A stretch of 64,000 nucleotides of DNA, from positions 124,001 through 188,000 of the forward strand of contig JBQVNB010000004.1 of assembly GCA_052435735.1 (NCBI GenBank). The letters run 5' to 3'. A model generated the notes under the pieces. It was not told where the DNA came from. It was given only the letters and a program-made list of their open reading frames with translations, and did no database searches. The translations under genes were made by a program, and so were the position numbers. The DNA comes from Aliihoeflea sp052435735. Lineage in GTDB: Bacteria > Pseudomonadota > Alphaproteobacteria > Rhizobiales > Rhizobiaceae. This document shows positions 46,411-55,439 of the stretch, one piece after another (positions within the stretch are counted from its first letter, which is position 1; each line of letters begins with the position of its first letter).

Positions 46411-47595
46411 GTGAACACGACCGAGATCGGTTTCGGCTACCGGCCGCGCGCAGCCTATGCGAGCGATCCGGCGCAAACGCGCGGGCGCCTCGTGTCGGAG
46501 CCCGAAAGCGCGACGCGCACCCCGTTCCAGCGCGACCGCGACCGCATCATCCACTCCACCGCCTTTCGCCGTCTCAAGCACAAGACGCAGGTCTTCATCG
46601 CCCATGAGGGCGACCATTTCCGCACGCGGCTGACCCATTCGATCGAAGTCGCCCAGATCGCGCGGGCATTGGCGCGCGCGCTGCGGCTCGACGAGGACCT
46701 CGCTGAAGCCGTCGCGCTCGTCCACGATTTCGGCCACACGCCCTTCGGCCATACGGGTGAGGACGCGCTCGACGAGAAGATGCGCCCCTGGGGCGGTTTC
46801 GACCACAATGCGCAGTCGCTGCGCATCGTCACTGAACTCGAGCGTCGCTACGCCGATTTCGACGGCCTCAACCTGTCGTGGGAAACGCTGGAAGGCCTCG
46901 TCAAGCACAACGGCCCGCTGACCGGCGACATCCCGCCCGCCATCACCGAATACAACCGCCGCCACGACCTCGAACTCGACCGACACGCCGGCCTCGAAGC
47001 GCAGGCGGCAGCCATTGCCGACGACATCGCCTACGATACGCACGACATCGACGATGGCCTGCGCGCCGGGCTGATCTCGCTCGATATGCTGGAGGACGTG
47101 CCGCTCTGCGCCGGAATCCTCGCCGGCGTGCGCAGACAGTACCCCGCTCTCGACCCCGTCCGCACCGCCCACGAACTGATGCGGCGCCAGATCACGTTGA
47201 TGGTCGAGGATGTGATCGCAACCGCAAGCGCCAGGATCGAACGCCTCGCACCCCGATCCGCCTCCGACGTGCATTCCGCGGGCACAACGCTCGTGACCTT
47301 CTCCGAACCGATGCGACGCGCCGAAGCGGAATTGAAATCCTTCCTTTACGGCCACTTGTATCGTCATCCTCAAGTGATGCGCGTACGCGCCTCCGCCGAC
47401 GCCATCGTCCGCGACCTGTTCGATCGCTATATGGCCGACGACACCGCCTTGCCGGACGACTGGCGCGACCCGCGCGCGCTGCTCGACGAGGCCGCGCGAG
47501 CCCGCCACGTCGGCGATTTCCTCGCCGGCATGACCGACACCTACGCGCTGCGCGAACACCGCCGCCTGTTTGACCACACCCCCGATTTGGGCTAG
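46411..47595 (+). CDS. dgt: Deoxyguanosinetriphosphate triphosphohydrolase-like protein
   Basis: The enzyme of the HD superfamily splits dGTP or other dNTPs into nucleoside and triphosphate. The 394-residue protein starts at GTG 46411 and has FRRLKHKTQVF, the first metal His in LTHSIEV, the HD pair in VHDFGHTPFGHTGE, and DIAYDTHDIDDGLRAG with the further Asp. It belongs to the type 2 subfamily, common in alphaproteobacteria. argS follows after 60 bases, and the two are probably cotranscribed. Confidence 0.91.
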   Translation: MNTTEIGFGYRPRAAYASDPAQTRGRLVSEPESATRTPFQRDRDRIIHSTAFRRLKHKTQVFIAHEGDHFRTRLTHSIEVAQIARALARALRLDEDLAEAVALVHDFGHTPFGHTGEDALDEKMRPWGGFDHNAQSLRIVTELERRYADFDGLNLSWETLEGLVKHNGPLTGDIPPAITEYNRRHDLELDRHAGLEAQAAAIADDIAYDTHDIDDGLRAGLISLDMLEDVPLCAGILAGVRRQYPALDPVRTAHELMRRQITLMVEDVIATASARIERLAPRSASDVHSAGTTLVTFSEPMRRAEAELKSFLYGHLYRHPQVMRVRASADAIVRDLFDRYMADDTALPDDWRDPRALLDEAARARHVGDFLAGMTDTYALREHRRLFDHTPDLG

Positions 47596-47655
47596 GGCCG
47601 CGCCATCGCGCGCGGGTCTCGCGCTGCGGAATTCATCTGACGAGATTGGCCTTCG

Positions 47656-49410
47656 ATGAACATCTTCGCCGAATTCAACGCACGGATCGAAAAGATCGTG
47701 CAGAGCTTCGACCTGCAGACGGAGACGGGCACGGTCGATCTTTCGCGCGTGACCGTCGAGCCGCCGCGCGATCCAAGCCACGGCGACCTAGCGACCAACG
47801 CTGCGATGGTGCTGGCCAAGCCTGCGAAGACCAGCCCCCGCGCGCTGGCCGAACGCCTCGCCGAAGCGCTGAAGGCCGACCCGGACGTCGCCGCGGTCGA
47901 TGTCGCCGGCCCCGGCTTCGTCAATTTGCGCCTGAACGACACCTTCTGGCAGGCCCGCCTCGGTGAGGTCCTGGACGCGGGCACCGATTACGGGCGGTCC
48001 AGCCTCGGCGCCGGCCGCAAGGTCAATGTCGAATACGTCTCGGCAAACCCCACCGGCCCGATGCATGTCGGCCATTGCCGCGGCGCCGTCGTCGGCGATG
48101 CGCTGGCCAATCTGCTCGCATTTGCCGGCCATGACGTCACCAAGGAATACTACATCAACGACGCCGGCGCGCAGATCGACGTGCTCGCCCAGTCGGTGAT
48201 GGTGCGCTATCGCGAGGCGCTCGGCGAGCGCATCGGCGAAATCCCGGCCGGTCTCTATCCCGGCGACTATCTCGTGCCGGTCGGCCAGGCGCTGGCCAAG
48301 GAATTCGGCCACAAGCTCCTCGAAATGCCGTCCGAAGAAGCGCTGGCCCTCGTCAAGGACCGCACGATCGACGCCATGATGGCCATGATCCGCGAGGATC
48401 TGGCCGCGCTCAACGTCCACCACGACGTGTTCTTCTCCGAACGCAGCCTGCACGGCGCGAACGGCGGCGCGATCCTGTCGGCGATCAACGACCTGACCCT
48501 CAAGGGCCACGTCTACAAGGGCAAGCTGCCGCCGCCGAAGGGACAGTTGCCGGACGATTGGGAAGACCGCGAGCAGACCCTGTTCAAATCCACCGGCGTC
48601 GGCGACGACATCGACCGTCCGCTGATGAAGTCGGACGGCCAGTTCACCTATTTCGCCGCCGACGTCGCCTACATGAAGGACAAGTACCAGCGCGGCTTCG
48701 ACGAACTTGTCTTCATCCTCGGCGCGGACCATGGCGGCTACGTCAAGCGGCTGGAAGCGCTCGCCAAGGCGCTCGCCGGCGACAAGCTGGAAGTCACCGT
48801 CCTGCTGTGCCAGTTGGTCAAGCTCTTCCGCGACGGCGAGCCTGTGCGCATGTCGAAGCGGGCAGGGGAGTTCGTCACCCTTCGCGACGTCGTCGACGAG
48901 GTGGGCCGCGACGCGATCCGCTTCATGATGCTCTACCGCAAGAATTCCGAACCGCTGGACTTCGACTTCGCCAAGGTCACCGAACAATCGAAGGACAATC
49001 CGGTCTTCTATGTCCAGTACGCCTCGGCGCGCTGCCATTCGGTCTTCCGCCAGGCCAAGGAGCAGCTCGGCACGGACTGGATCGACGAGGCCGCGATGAA
49101 GGCCGCCGCGCATCGCTTGACCGACGAGGGCGAACTGGCCCTCATCCGCAAGCTCGTCGAATATCCACGCCTGATCGAATCGGCGGCCCTTGCTCAGGAG
49201 CCGCACCGGCTGGCATTCTATCTTTACGACCTTGCCAGCGCGCTCCACGGCCATTGGAACCGCGGTACGGACAACAATGACTTACGCTTTATTAAGGTTA
49301 ACGACCCAGAATTGACGCGTGCCAGGCTCGGAATGGTGCAGGCGGTGTCCAACGTTCTTTCGTCGGGGCTCGCGCTGGTCGGGGCGGATGCTCCCTCCGA
49401 AATGCGCTGA
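47656..49410 (+). CDS. argS: Arginyl-tRNA synthetase
   Basis: ArgS charges tRNA-Arg. The 584-residue class I synthetase has the N-terminal additional domain (residues 1-110), the HIGH-type motif SANPTGPMHVGHCRG, the KMSKS-type motif VRMSKRAG at about residue 400, and the anticodon-binding helical bundle at the end (YLYDLASALHGHWNRG). It is the head of a conserved alphaproteobacterial gene run ending with scpB. Confidence 0.95.
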   Translation: MNIFAEFNARIEKIVQSFDLQTETGTVDLSRVTVEPPRDPSHGDLATNAAMVLAKPAKTSPRALAERLAEALKADPDVAAVDVAGPGFVNLRLNDTFWQARLGEVLDAGTDYGRSSLGAGRKVNVEYVSANPTGPMHVGHCRGAVVGDALANLLAFAGHDVTKEYYINDAGAQIDVLAQSVMVRYREALGERIGEIPAGLYPGDYLVPVGQALAKEFGHKLLEMPSEEALALVKDRTIDAMMAMIREDLAALNVHHDVFFSERSLHGANGGAILSAINDLTLKGHVYKGKLPPPKGQLPDDWEDREQTLFKSTGVGDDIDRPLMKSDGQFTYFAADVAYMKDKYQRGFDELVFILGADHGGYVKRLEALAKALAGDKLEVTVLLCQLVKLFRDGEPVRMSKRAGEFVTLRDVVDEVGRDAIRFMMLYRKNSEPLDFDFAKVTEQSKDNPVFYVQYASARCHSVFRQAKEQLGTDWIDEAAMKAAAHRLTDEGELALIRKLVEYPRLIESAALAQEPHRLAFYLYDLASALHGHWNRGTDNNDLRFIKVNDPELTRARLGMVQAVSNVLSSGLALVGADAPSEMR

Positions 49411-49515
49411 TTGCCTCTAGGGAAAGTGTCACCTTTTGCCCACATTGCCTTGGTAGCGGCCAAGATCCATTGAGACGTCGCCGGCGTCCGACCGAGTGCG
49501 AGTGCGGGAAAAAGC

Positions 49516-52500
49516 ATGGCAGACAATCCTTTCAAGCGCCCCGACGAGTCCGGTTTTCTGGACAATGATCCCTTTGCCGAGCTGATGCGCATGGCCGACG
49601 CGCCGCGCCCCGCCGCGCAGGAGCCGGCCTTCGCAGCCAATGAAAGCTTCGATATCGATCTGGAGCGCGAGCTGCTCGGCGATTTCGACGAGCCGGATCA
49701 GGCTCCGGTCGCAACGACGGTTGCGGATCACTGGTCGCGCGAACCCGCATACGAGCCGGAGCCCGCCGAAGCCGAACCGGCGATCGAGGCGCACGCATTC
49801 GATGAACCGTATTTCGATGAGCCTGAGTTCGACCACTCGCAGCTTGATGAGCCCGTCGACCCCTCCGCACTGGAAGATCTCGATATGGCATTCGAGCTCG
49901 ACATGTCGGACGAGGGGCCGCATCTGCCCCTGTCGGCGGCCGACGCGGCTGCCGAACCCATCGTGTCGTTCGAGGCCGAGGAAGACGTTCCGGAGGACTT
50001 CGACGCGCGCTCCCATGCGCTGTTCGCCTCGGTTCCCGAACTCGCGGAAGAGGCAGCGATCGAAGAGCCCGAAGCCGACGATTTCGACCGCGCCTTCGCA
50101 GATTTCGACCTGGCCGGTGAACCAGAAGTCGAACTCGGCGGCACCCAGCAGCTTGTTGCCGATCCGATTTCCTTTGACGAGGTGAACGACGATCGCGACC
50201 CGTTCCCGGAGCCGTCCGCACCGCACTTCGCGGCGGCCGATCCGGAACTGGACGCCTTCTCCGACGACGATTTCGATTTCGATCCCGATCTGGAAATCGC
50301 CCCCGACGCGCCTGCCGTCGCGGACGAGCCGATCATTGGCCACACGGATTCCTGGCCATCCGACGAAGTCTTCGCCTCGACGCCGGTGGACGTGGACACT
50401 TCCGGCTACGTCTCGCGCGACGACGCGCTGGCGCAGGACGATCATCCGATCTTCGATGAGCCGGAGGCATCGAACGAAGCCCCGGCATTTTCGCATGACG
50501 ATGTCCTGCAGGCCGGCCCCGCTGCCGACCATGAAGAACAGTCCGAATACGCCCAGGATCTTGAATTATCACACGACGAGGAACATGCCCCTGCATGGGC
50601 GCCCCTCGACCTGCGAACCGAAGGCCCGGTCGAATCCGTTTCGATCCCGACAGCGTCCGAACTGTCCTCGCCTTTCGAGCCGCAGTTGCGGCGCGAGATT
50701 GTCGATGACGATGACGTCCTGAACGATATCGAAAGCTGGCTTGGAGCCGAAATCGAGCCGGAGCCGACATCGTCCCAAGCGCATGTTTCGCCTTTCGCCG
50801 CGCCTGTCCAGCATGCTGAGATTTCGGCACCTGCGCCCGTTGCGAGTGAACCGGAGCCGCTGAGCCTCGAGGACGAGTTGAGCGCGCTTCTGGGTGGTGA
50901 CGAGCCCCCGCCGGCTCTTTCCGCCGCGGACGCTGCGCCGAATTGGCAGCAGCCTGACACGGTCGAAGCGCAATCCACGATCGAACCCGATCTCGATTTC
51001 GCCACTGACGAAATCGATCTGGCTCTCGACCTCGAGTTCGACGAACCCGAACTGCACGGCGCCGAGGCGGATACGTTCGATCTGAGCGAACTGGAAACCG
51101 AAGGCTGGCAGGACGACGACGTTCCAGGCGCCTTCGAGCCGGAGGCGACGGACAGCTTCGATGAGACGCCGGTCGCCGCCTATGCCACATCGGCGAGCAA
51201 CGAGCCGGTCGTGACGAAAAAGACCGGTCCGCTCGCCATGCTGGCCGCACTTGCTCCTGCCGCCATGGCCCGATTCGGCGGCGGTGATAAATCGTCTTCG
51301 TCGCGGCCGGTGGAAGCGCCCCAGCCGGCAACGCCTCTCTTTGGAATGGCGCGGGCCAATCGGCCGGTCGCTCCGGAAATCGAGACCGTCGATGTCGACG
51401 ACCAGCCGGTAGCGATGGTCGACGACCTGGAAATCCCCGAACTCGCGGAGCAGGAGGAAGTCACGCCTCTGTTCTCGCCCGACGACCTCGAAGCAGAGCT
51501 CGACGTGGCGTTCGGCAGCCTTGCGACGGACGACGAAACCCCGACGGCCCAGCCCACCCCGGCCACGTCGGCTGTCCCAGAACAGGTTCCGCTACAGGGC
51601 TATTTCGTTGACGGCGACTACGCCTATACGCCCGAACAGAATACGCAGTCCGGCGCGGGTGAATTCGGCGATGTGGATTTCGACGACGATCCGGATGCCG
51701 ATTTCGAGGTCCAGCAGCCTGCACCCAAGGATGGCCTGCGCCGCAAATACTTCATTCTCGGCGGTGTCGCCGCAGTCGCGATCATCGGCGGTCTTGGCTA
51801 TTTCGCCGTCGGCGGCCCGATCGGCAACGGCGCGCCCGTCGTCGTCCGCGCCGACTCCGAGCCGGTTCGCGTGCGCCCGGAAAATCGCGGCGGCGCGACG
51901 GTTCCCAACCAGAACAGCCAGGCCTATCAGCGCGCAACCGGCGCCACCGGCGTGCCCGGCGGCGGACAGGAGCAACTCGTCACGTCAGCTGAGGAGCCGA
52001 TGGATGTCCGCGCGGCCGTCACGCCCTCCGAACCGATGAACGATTTCCCGCTCGTCGGCATGGAAGAGATTCCGATGCTCGACGAAGCGGACGCGACGAA
52101 CATGCTCGCCTCGGTCAAGAACGACGAGCGCCTTGGGAGCGTCGAGGACATTATCGAGGAAGACAGCATCGAGATCGCACCGCGCCGCGTTCGCACCATG
52201 GTCGTCCGCCCCGATGGCACGCTCGTTCCCCGCGACGAGGTTCCGGCCGCGGCAACCCGCGCGGAACTCGAGGCCACGACGATCGCTGCCGCAGCCGGGC
52301 AGGGGACGGCCGTTCCGCTGGTCCAGGATGCGCAGCCGATCGGCACGATCGTGCCGCCGGGCGAAGTCCTTGCCGACGATCCGGTCATGCCGGACACGGT
52401 CGGCGTGGTCCCCTCGCGGCCGCAGGCATCGGCGGCTCCCGCCGCCCAGCCGGCTCCCGTCCAGGTCGCCGCTGCCGCACCCGCGACGCAGGCGCCCGTG

Positions 52501-52773
52501 GCGCAAAGCGCGTCCGCAGCGCCGGCCGTCGGAGAATGGTCGATGCAGATCGCCTCGCAGCCGACCGCCGAAAGCGCACAGAGCGCCTATCAGGATCTGG
52601 CTCGCCGCTACGGCTCGGTGCTCGAAGGCAAGGGCGTCAACATCGTGCGGGCCGACATCGACGGCATGGGCACCTTCTATCGCGTGCGCATTCCCGCCGC
52701 GACGCGCGACGAAGCCGTCCGGCTCTGCGAAAGCTTCAAGGGTGCCGGCGGAAACTGCTTCGTCTCGCGATAG
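49516..52773 (+). CDS. Large SPOR-domain membrane protein (RgsS/FtsN-like candidate)
   Basis: The 1085-residue protein has a cytoplasmic N-terminus of about 740 residues, extremely rich in Asp, Glu, Ala and Pro and surely disordered. One membrane segment lies at about 744-765 (YFILGGVAAVAIIGGLGYFAV), then a Pro/Ala-rich periplasmic linker and a C-terminal SPOR domain (about 1000-1085, WSMQIASQPTAESAQ and YRVRIPA) that binds denuded septal peptidoglycan. The topology is that of FtsN; in Sinorhizobium the FtsN-like SPOR protein RgsS is essential for septation. Position between argS and nagZ is conserved in the group. The RgsS link is inferred, not tested. Confidence 0.82.
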   Translation: MADNPFKRPDESGFLDNDPFAELMRMADAPRPAAQEPAFAANESFDIDLERELLGDFDEPDQAPVATTVADHWSREPAYEPEPAEAEPAIEAHAFDEPYFDEPEFDHSQLDEPVDPSALEDLDMAFELDMSDEGPHLPLSAADAAAEPIVSFEAEEDVPEDFDARSHALFASVPELAEEAAIEEPEADDFDRAFADFDLAGEPEVELGGTQQLVADPISFDEVNDDRDPFPEPSAPHFAAADPELDAFSDDDFDFDPDLEIAPDAPAVADEPIIGHTDSWPSDEVFASTPVDVDTSGYVSRDDALAQDDHPIFDEPEASNEAPAFSHDDVLQAGPAADHEEQSEYAQDLELSHDEEHAPAWAPLDLRTEGPVESVSIPTASELSSPFEPQLRREIVDDDDVLNDIESWLGAEIEPEPTSSQAHVSPFAAPVQHAEISAPAPVASEPEPLSLEDELSALLGGDEPPPALSAADAAPNWQQPDTVEAQSTIEPDLDFATDEIDLALDLEFDEPELHGAEADTFDLSELETEGWQDDDVPGAFEPEATDSFDETPVAAYATSASNEPVVTKKTGPLAMLAALAPAAMARFGGGDKSSSSRPVEAPQPATPLFGMARANRPVAPEIETVDVDDQPVAMVDDLEIPELAEQEEVTPLFSPDDLEAELDVAFGSLATDDETPTAQPTPATSAVPEQVPLQGYFVDGDYAYTPEQNTQSGAGEFGDVDFDDDPDADFEVQQPAPKDGLRRKYFILGGVAAVAIIGGLGYFAVGGPIGNGAPVVVRADSEPVRVRPENRGGATVPNQNSQAYQRATGATGVPGGGQEQLVTSAEEPMDVRAAVTPSEPMNDFPLVGMEEIPMLDEADATNMLASVKNDERLGSVEDIIEEDSIEIAPRRVRTMVVRPDGTLVPRDEVPAAATRAELEATTIAAAAGQGTAVPLVQDAQPIGTIVPPGEVLADDPVMPDTVGVVPSRPQASAAPAAQPAPVQVAAAAPATQAPVAQSASAAPAVGEWSMQIASQPTAESAQSAYQDLARRYGSVLEGKGVNIVRADIDGMGTFYRVRIPAATRDEAVRLCESFKGAGGNCFVSR

Positions 52774-52779
52774 ACATCC

Positions 52780-52804
52780 AAGGCCGGGCCGATCGCCCGG
52801 CCTT
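52780..52804 (+). terminator. Stem-loop after the SPOR-domain gene
   Basis: A perfect 10-base-pair stem AAGGCCGGGC with its complement and a 5-base loop starts 7 bases after the stop and is followed by CTGCTTC. The T content after the stem is low, so termination may be partial. Confidence 0.6.
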
Positions 52805-52854
52805 CTGCTTCAAGGGCCGATTGACGGCCGAAAACTCCATGCCATGGTTGAGAC

Positions 52855-53868
52855 ATGACCGATTCGAAAGCCCTCATCCTGGGTGCCTCGGGCACCGTTC
52901 TGACGCCACAGGAGCGCGCCTTCTTCCAGGGCGAGGCGCCGTGGGCGTTCATCCTGTTCGCGCGCAATCTGTCCGAGCCCGAGCAGATTCGCGATCTCGT
53001 CGCCGACCTGCGTGACTGTATCGGCCGCCCCGACGCGGCGGTTTTCATCGATCAGGAAGGCGGCCGGGTCCAGCGCCTGCGCCCGCCACTCGCGGGTCAC
53101 TATCCTCCGGCCGATGTCCTTGGCCGCATCCATGCGTCCGACCCGCAGGCGGGCATTCGCGCCTCCTGGCTGATGTCGCGCCTCCATGCACTGGACTTGA
53201 TGCAATACGGCATCAACGCCGATTGCCTTCCCGTCCTCGACGTTCCGATCGAAGGCTCGCACGACGTCATCGGCGATCGCGCCTATTCGCGTGACCCGAA
53301 GGCCGTCGCGGTTCTCGGAAAGGCGGCGGCAGATGGGCTCCTGGCGGGCAGCGTGATGCCCGTCATCAAGCACATTCCCGGCCACGGCCGCGCCTTCTCC
53401 GACAGTCACCACGCGCTCCCCGTCGTCGATGCGTCGCTGGAAGAGTTGCGCATTCATGATTTCCTGCCCTTCAAGGCATTGAAGGACGCGCCCGCCGCGA
53501 TGACGGCCCATGTCGTCTACACGGCGATCGACGCCGACAATCCCGCAACGACATCGCCCCGCGCGATTCGCGACTTCATCCGCGGTGAGATCGGCTTCGA
53601 CGGCCTCCTGATGAGCGACGACCTCTCCATGAAGGCGCTTTCTGGGGATTTCGCCACCCGCACCCGCGCATCGCTTGCCGCGGGCTGCGATGTCGTTCTT
53701 CACTGCAACGGCGTGATGGACGAAATGGCGCCGGTCGCCGCCGCTGCGCCCGTTCTTTCGGGAGAGGCGAAGCAGCGCGCGACACGCGCCATGGCGGCCA
53801 TCGCCAATGGCGGTGACGACGACAGGATTGCATTGCGCCGCGAGTTCGAGGATTTGATCGCGGCCTAG
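52855..53868 (+). CDS. nagZ: Beta-N-acetylhexosaminidase NagZ
   Basis: NagZ removes N-acetylglucosamine from muropeptides in cytoplasmic peptidoglycan recycling. The 337-residue glycoside hydrolase family 3 protein has FIDQEGGRVQRL, the family signature KHIPGHGRAFSDSHHALP with the catalytic His of the loop, and MSDDLSMKAL with the nucleophile Asp. It has no signal peptide, matching a cytoplasmic location. scpA follows 11 bases later, so they share a transcript. Confidence 0.94.
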   Translation: MTDSKALILGASGTVLTPQERAFFQGEAPWAFILFARNLSEPEQIRDLVADLRDCIGRPDAAVFIDQEGGRVQRLRPPLAGHYPPADVLGRIHASDPQAGIRASWLMSRLHALDLMQYGINADCLPVLDVPIEGSHDVIGDRAYSRDPKAVAVLGKAAADGLLAGSVMPVIKHIPGHGRAFSDSHHALPVVDASLEELRIHDFLPFKALKDAPAAMTAHVVYTAIDADNPATTSPRAIRDFIRGEIGFDGLLMSDDLSMKALSGDFATRTRASLAAGCDVVLHCNGVMDEMAPVAAAAPVLSGEAKQRATRAMAAIANGGDDDRIALRREFEDLIAA

Positions 53869-53879
53869 AAGGATTGGGA

Positions 53880-54686
53880 TTGGCCAAGGATACGCCCGCC
53901 GTCACCCCGACGCTCCCCCTGGAAGAATTCTGGGACGAGAACGGTCGCGCCGCGTCGGACCCCGCGCTGGTCGTCGACGTCGACGGCTTCGAAGGCCCGC
54001 TCGATCTCCTGCTGCACCTTGCCCGCAGCCAGAAGGTCGATCTCGCCCGCATTTCGGTGCTGGCGCTCGCCGAGCAATATCTGACCTTCGTCGAGCGCGC
54101 GCGGCACCTGCGCATCGAGCTTGCCGCCGACTATCTCGTCATGGCCGCCTGGCTCGCCTTCCTGAAATCCAAGCTCCTGATTCCGCACAAGGAATCCGAC
54201 GAAGGCCAGAGCGGCGACGAGCTGGCCGCCGTGCTGCAATTTCGCCTGCGCCGGCTCGAAGCCATGCGCGAGGCCGGCAATCGCTTGATGAATCGCGACC
54301 ATCTCGGCCGCGAAATCTTCGCCCGCGGCATGCCCGAACCGATCGCGATCCGCCGCGAAAACACCTACACCGCCTCGCTCTACGACCTCCTGACCGCCTA
54401 CGCCTCCAAGCGCCAGCGCGCGGCAGTGACCAATGTGCGAATCGCCAAGCGCGGCGTCTGGTCTTTGAAGGACGCGCGCGAACTCCTGACGCGCCTGATC
54501 GGAAACTTCACCGAGTGGACAGCACTCGACCGCTTCCTGATCGACTACGTCGTCTCGCCCGAGGAACGGGCGAGCGCGATTGCGAGTTCGTTCGCCGCGA
54601 CGCTCGAACTCGTTCGCGAAGGACAGTTTCAGGTTCGTCAGGACGGTGCCTTCGCGCCGCTCTATCTGAAGTCGAGAAGCGCCTGA
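53880..54686 (+). CDS. scpA: Segregation and condensation protein A
   Basis: ScpA is the kleisin subunit of the SMC condensin complex. The 268-residue protein has the N-terminal signature VDGFEGPLDLLLHLARSQKVDLARISV and the C-terminal winged-helix part (RAAVTNVRIAK, LELVREGQFQVRQ). Start TTG 53880 lies 6 bases after AAGGA; the upstream TTG at 53874 sits too close to that site. nagZ-scpA-scpB is the usual alphaproteobacterial order, and scpB begins one base after the stop. Confidence 0.93.
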   Translation: MAKDTPAVTPTLPLEEFWDENGRAASDPALVVDVDGFEGPLDLLLHLARSQKVDLARISVLALAEQYLTFVERARHLRIELAADYLVMAAWLAFLKSKLLIPHKESDEGQSGDELAAVLQFRLRRLEAMREAGNRLMNRDHLGREIFARGMPEPIAIRRENTYTASLYDLLTAYASKRQRAAVTNVRIAKRGVWSLKDARELLTRLIGNFTEWTALDRFLIDYVVSPEERASAIASSFAATLELVREGQFQVRQDGAFAPLYLKSRSA

Positions 54687-54687
54687 G

Positions 54688-55404
54688 ATGGACCCGAACA
54701 CCGGAAAAATCATCGCATTCTCGGGACAAACGAGCTCGAAATCGGCCGATTCGGCACTTTTTGAAGCCATTCGGATGGCCGAAGCGCTCATTTTCGCCTC
54801 GTCCGAGCCGGTTTCAGCCCGTCATTTGAGGGATAAACTCCCAAATGACGTCGATATCGGCACCGTCCTGACGGAACTCCAGAAGCTCTATTCGGTCCGT
54901 GGCGTGAACCTGATCCGGGTCGGCGAGGGGTGGGCGTTCCGCACCGCCTCGGACCTCTCCTTCCTCCTCGCCCGCGACCAGGTTCAGCAGAAAAAGCTCT
55001 CCCGCGCCGCCCTCGAAGTCCTCGCCATCATCGCCTACCACCAGCCGGTCACCCGCGCCGAAATGGAGGATATAAGGGGCGTCGAGACCGCCAAGGGAAC
55101 ACTGGACACGCTGCTCGAAACGGGCTGGGTGCGGATGCGCGGCCGCCGCAAGACGCCAGGCCGGCCGGTCACCTACGGCACCAGCGAAGCCTTCCTCGAC
55201 CATTTCGGCTTGAGCGAAATCCGCGATCTGCCGGGCATGGACGAGTTGCGCGGAGCGGGGCTCCTGTCGGCACGTCTGCCGGCCAATCTCCACATTCCCC
55301 AGCCGCCCGCCGATCCCGGCCTCTACGGCGATGACGAGGAGCCGCTGACCGACATCGACCTCGAGGAACTCGGCCTGTTGACACCCAAGGTCGAGGATGA
55401 TTGA
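54688..55404 (+). CDS. scpB: Segregation and condensation protein B
   Basis: ScpB bridges ScpA and SMC through its two winged-helix domains. The 238-residue product shows the first domain (EALIFASSEPVSARHLRDKL) and the second with AIIAYHQPVTRAEMEDIRGV and the conserved end YGTSEAFLDHFGLSEIRDLP. A 40-residue acidic tail follows. The N-terminal 20 residues are unconserved. The stop lies 35 bases before the ATPase gene. Confidence 0.93.
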   Translation: MDPNTGKIIAFSGQTSSKSADSALFEAIRMAEALIFASSEPVSARHLRDKLPNDVDIGTVLTELQKLYSVRGVNLIRVGEGWAFRTASDLSFLLARDQVQQKKLSRAALEVLAIIAYHQPVTRAEMEDIRGVETAKGTLDTLLETGWVRMRGRRKTPGRPVTYGTSEAFLDHFGLSEIRDLPGMDELRGAGLLSARLPANLHIPQPPADPGLYGDDEEPLTDIDLEELGLLTPKVEDD

Positions 55405-55439
55405 CCCGGAACGCCGCGGGATGCGGCGTCGGAGGTCAC

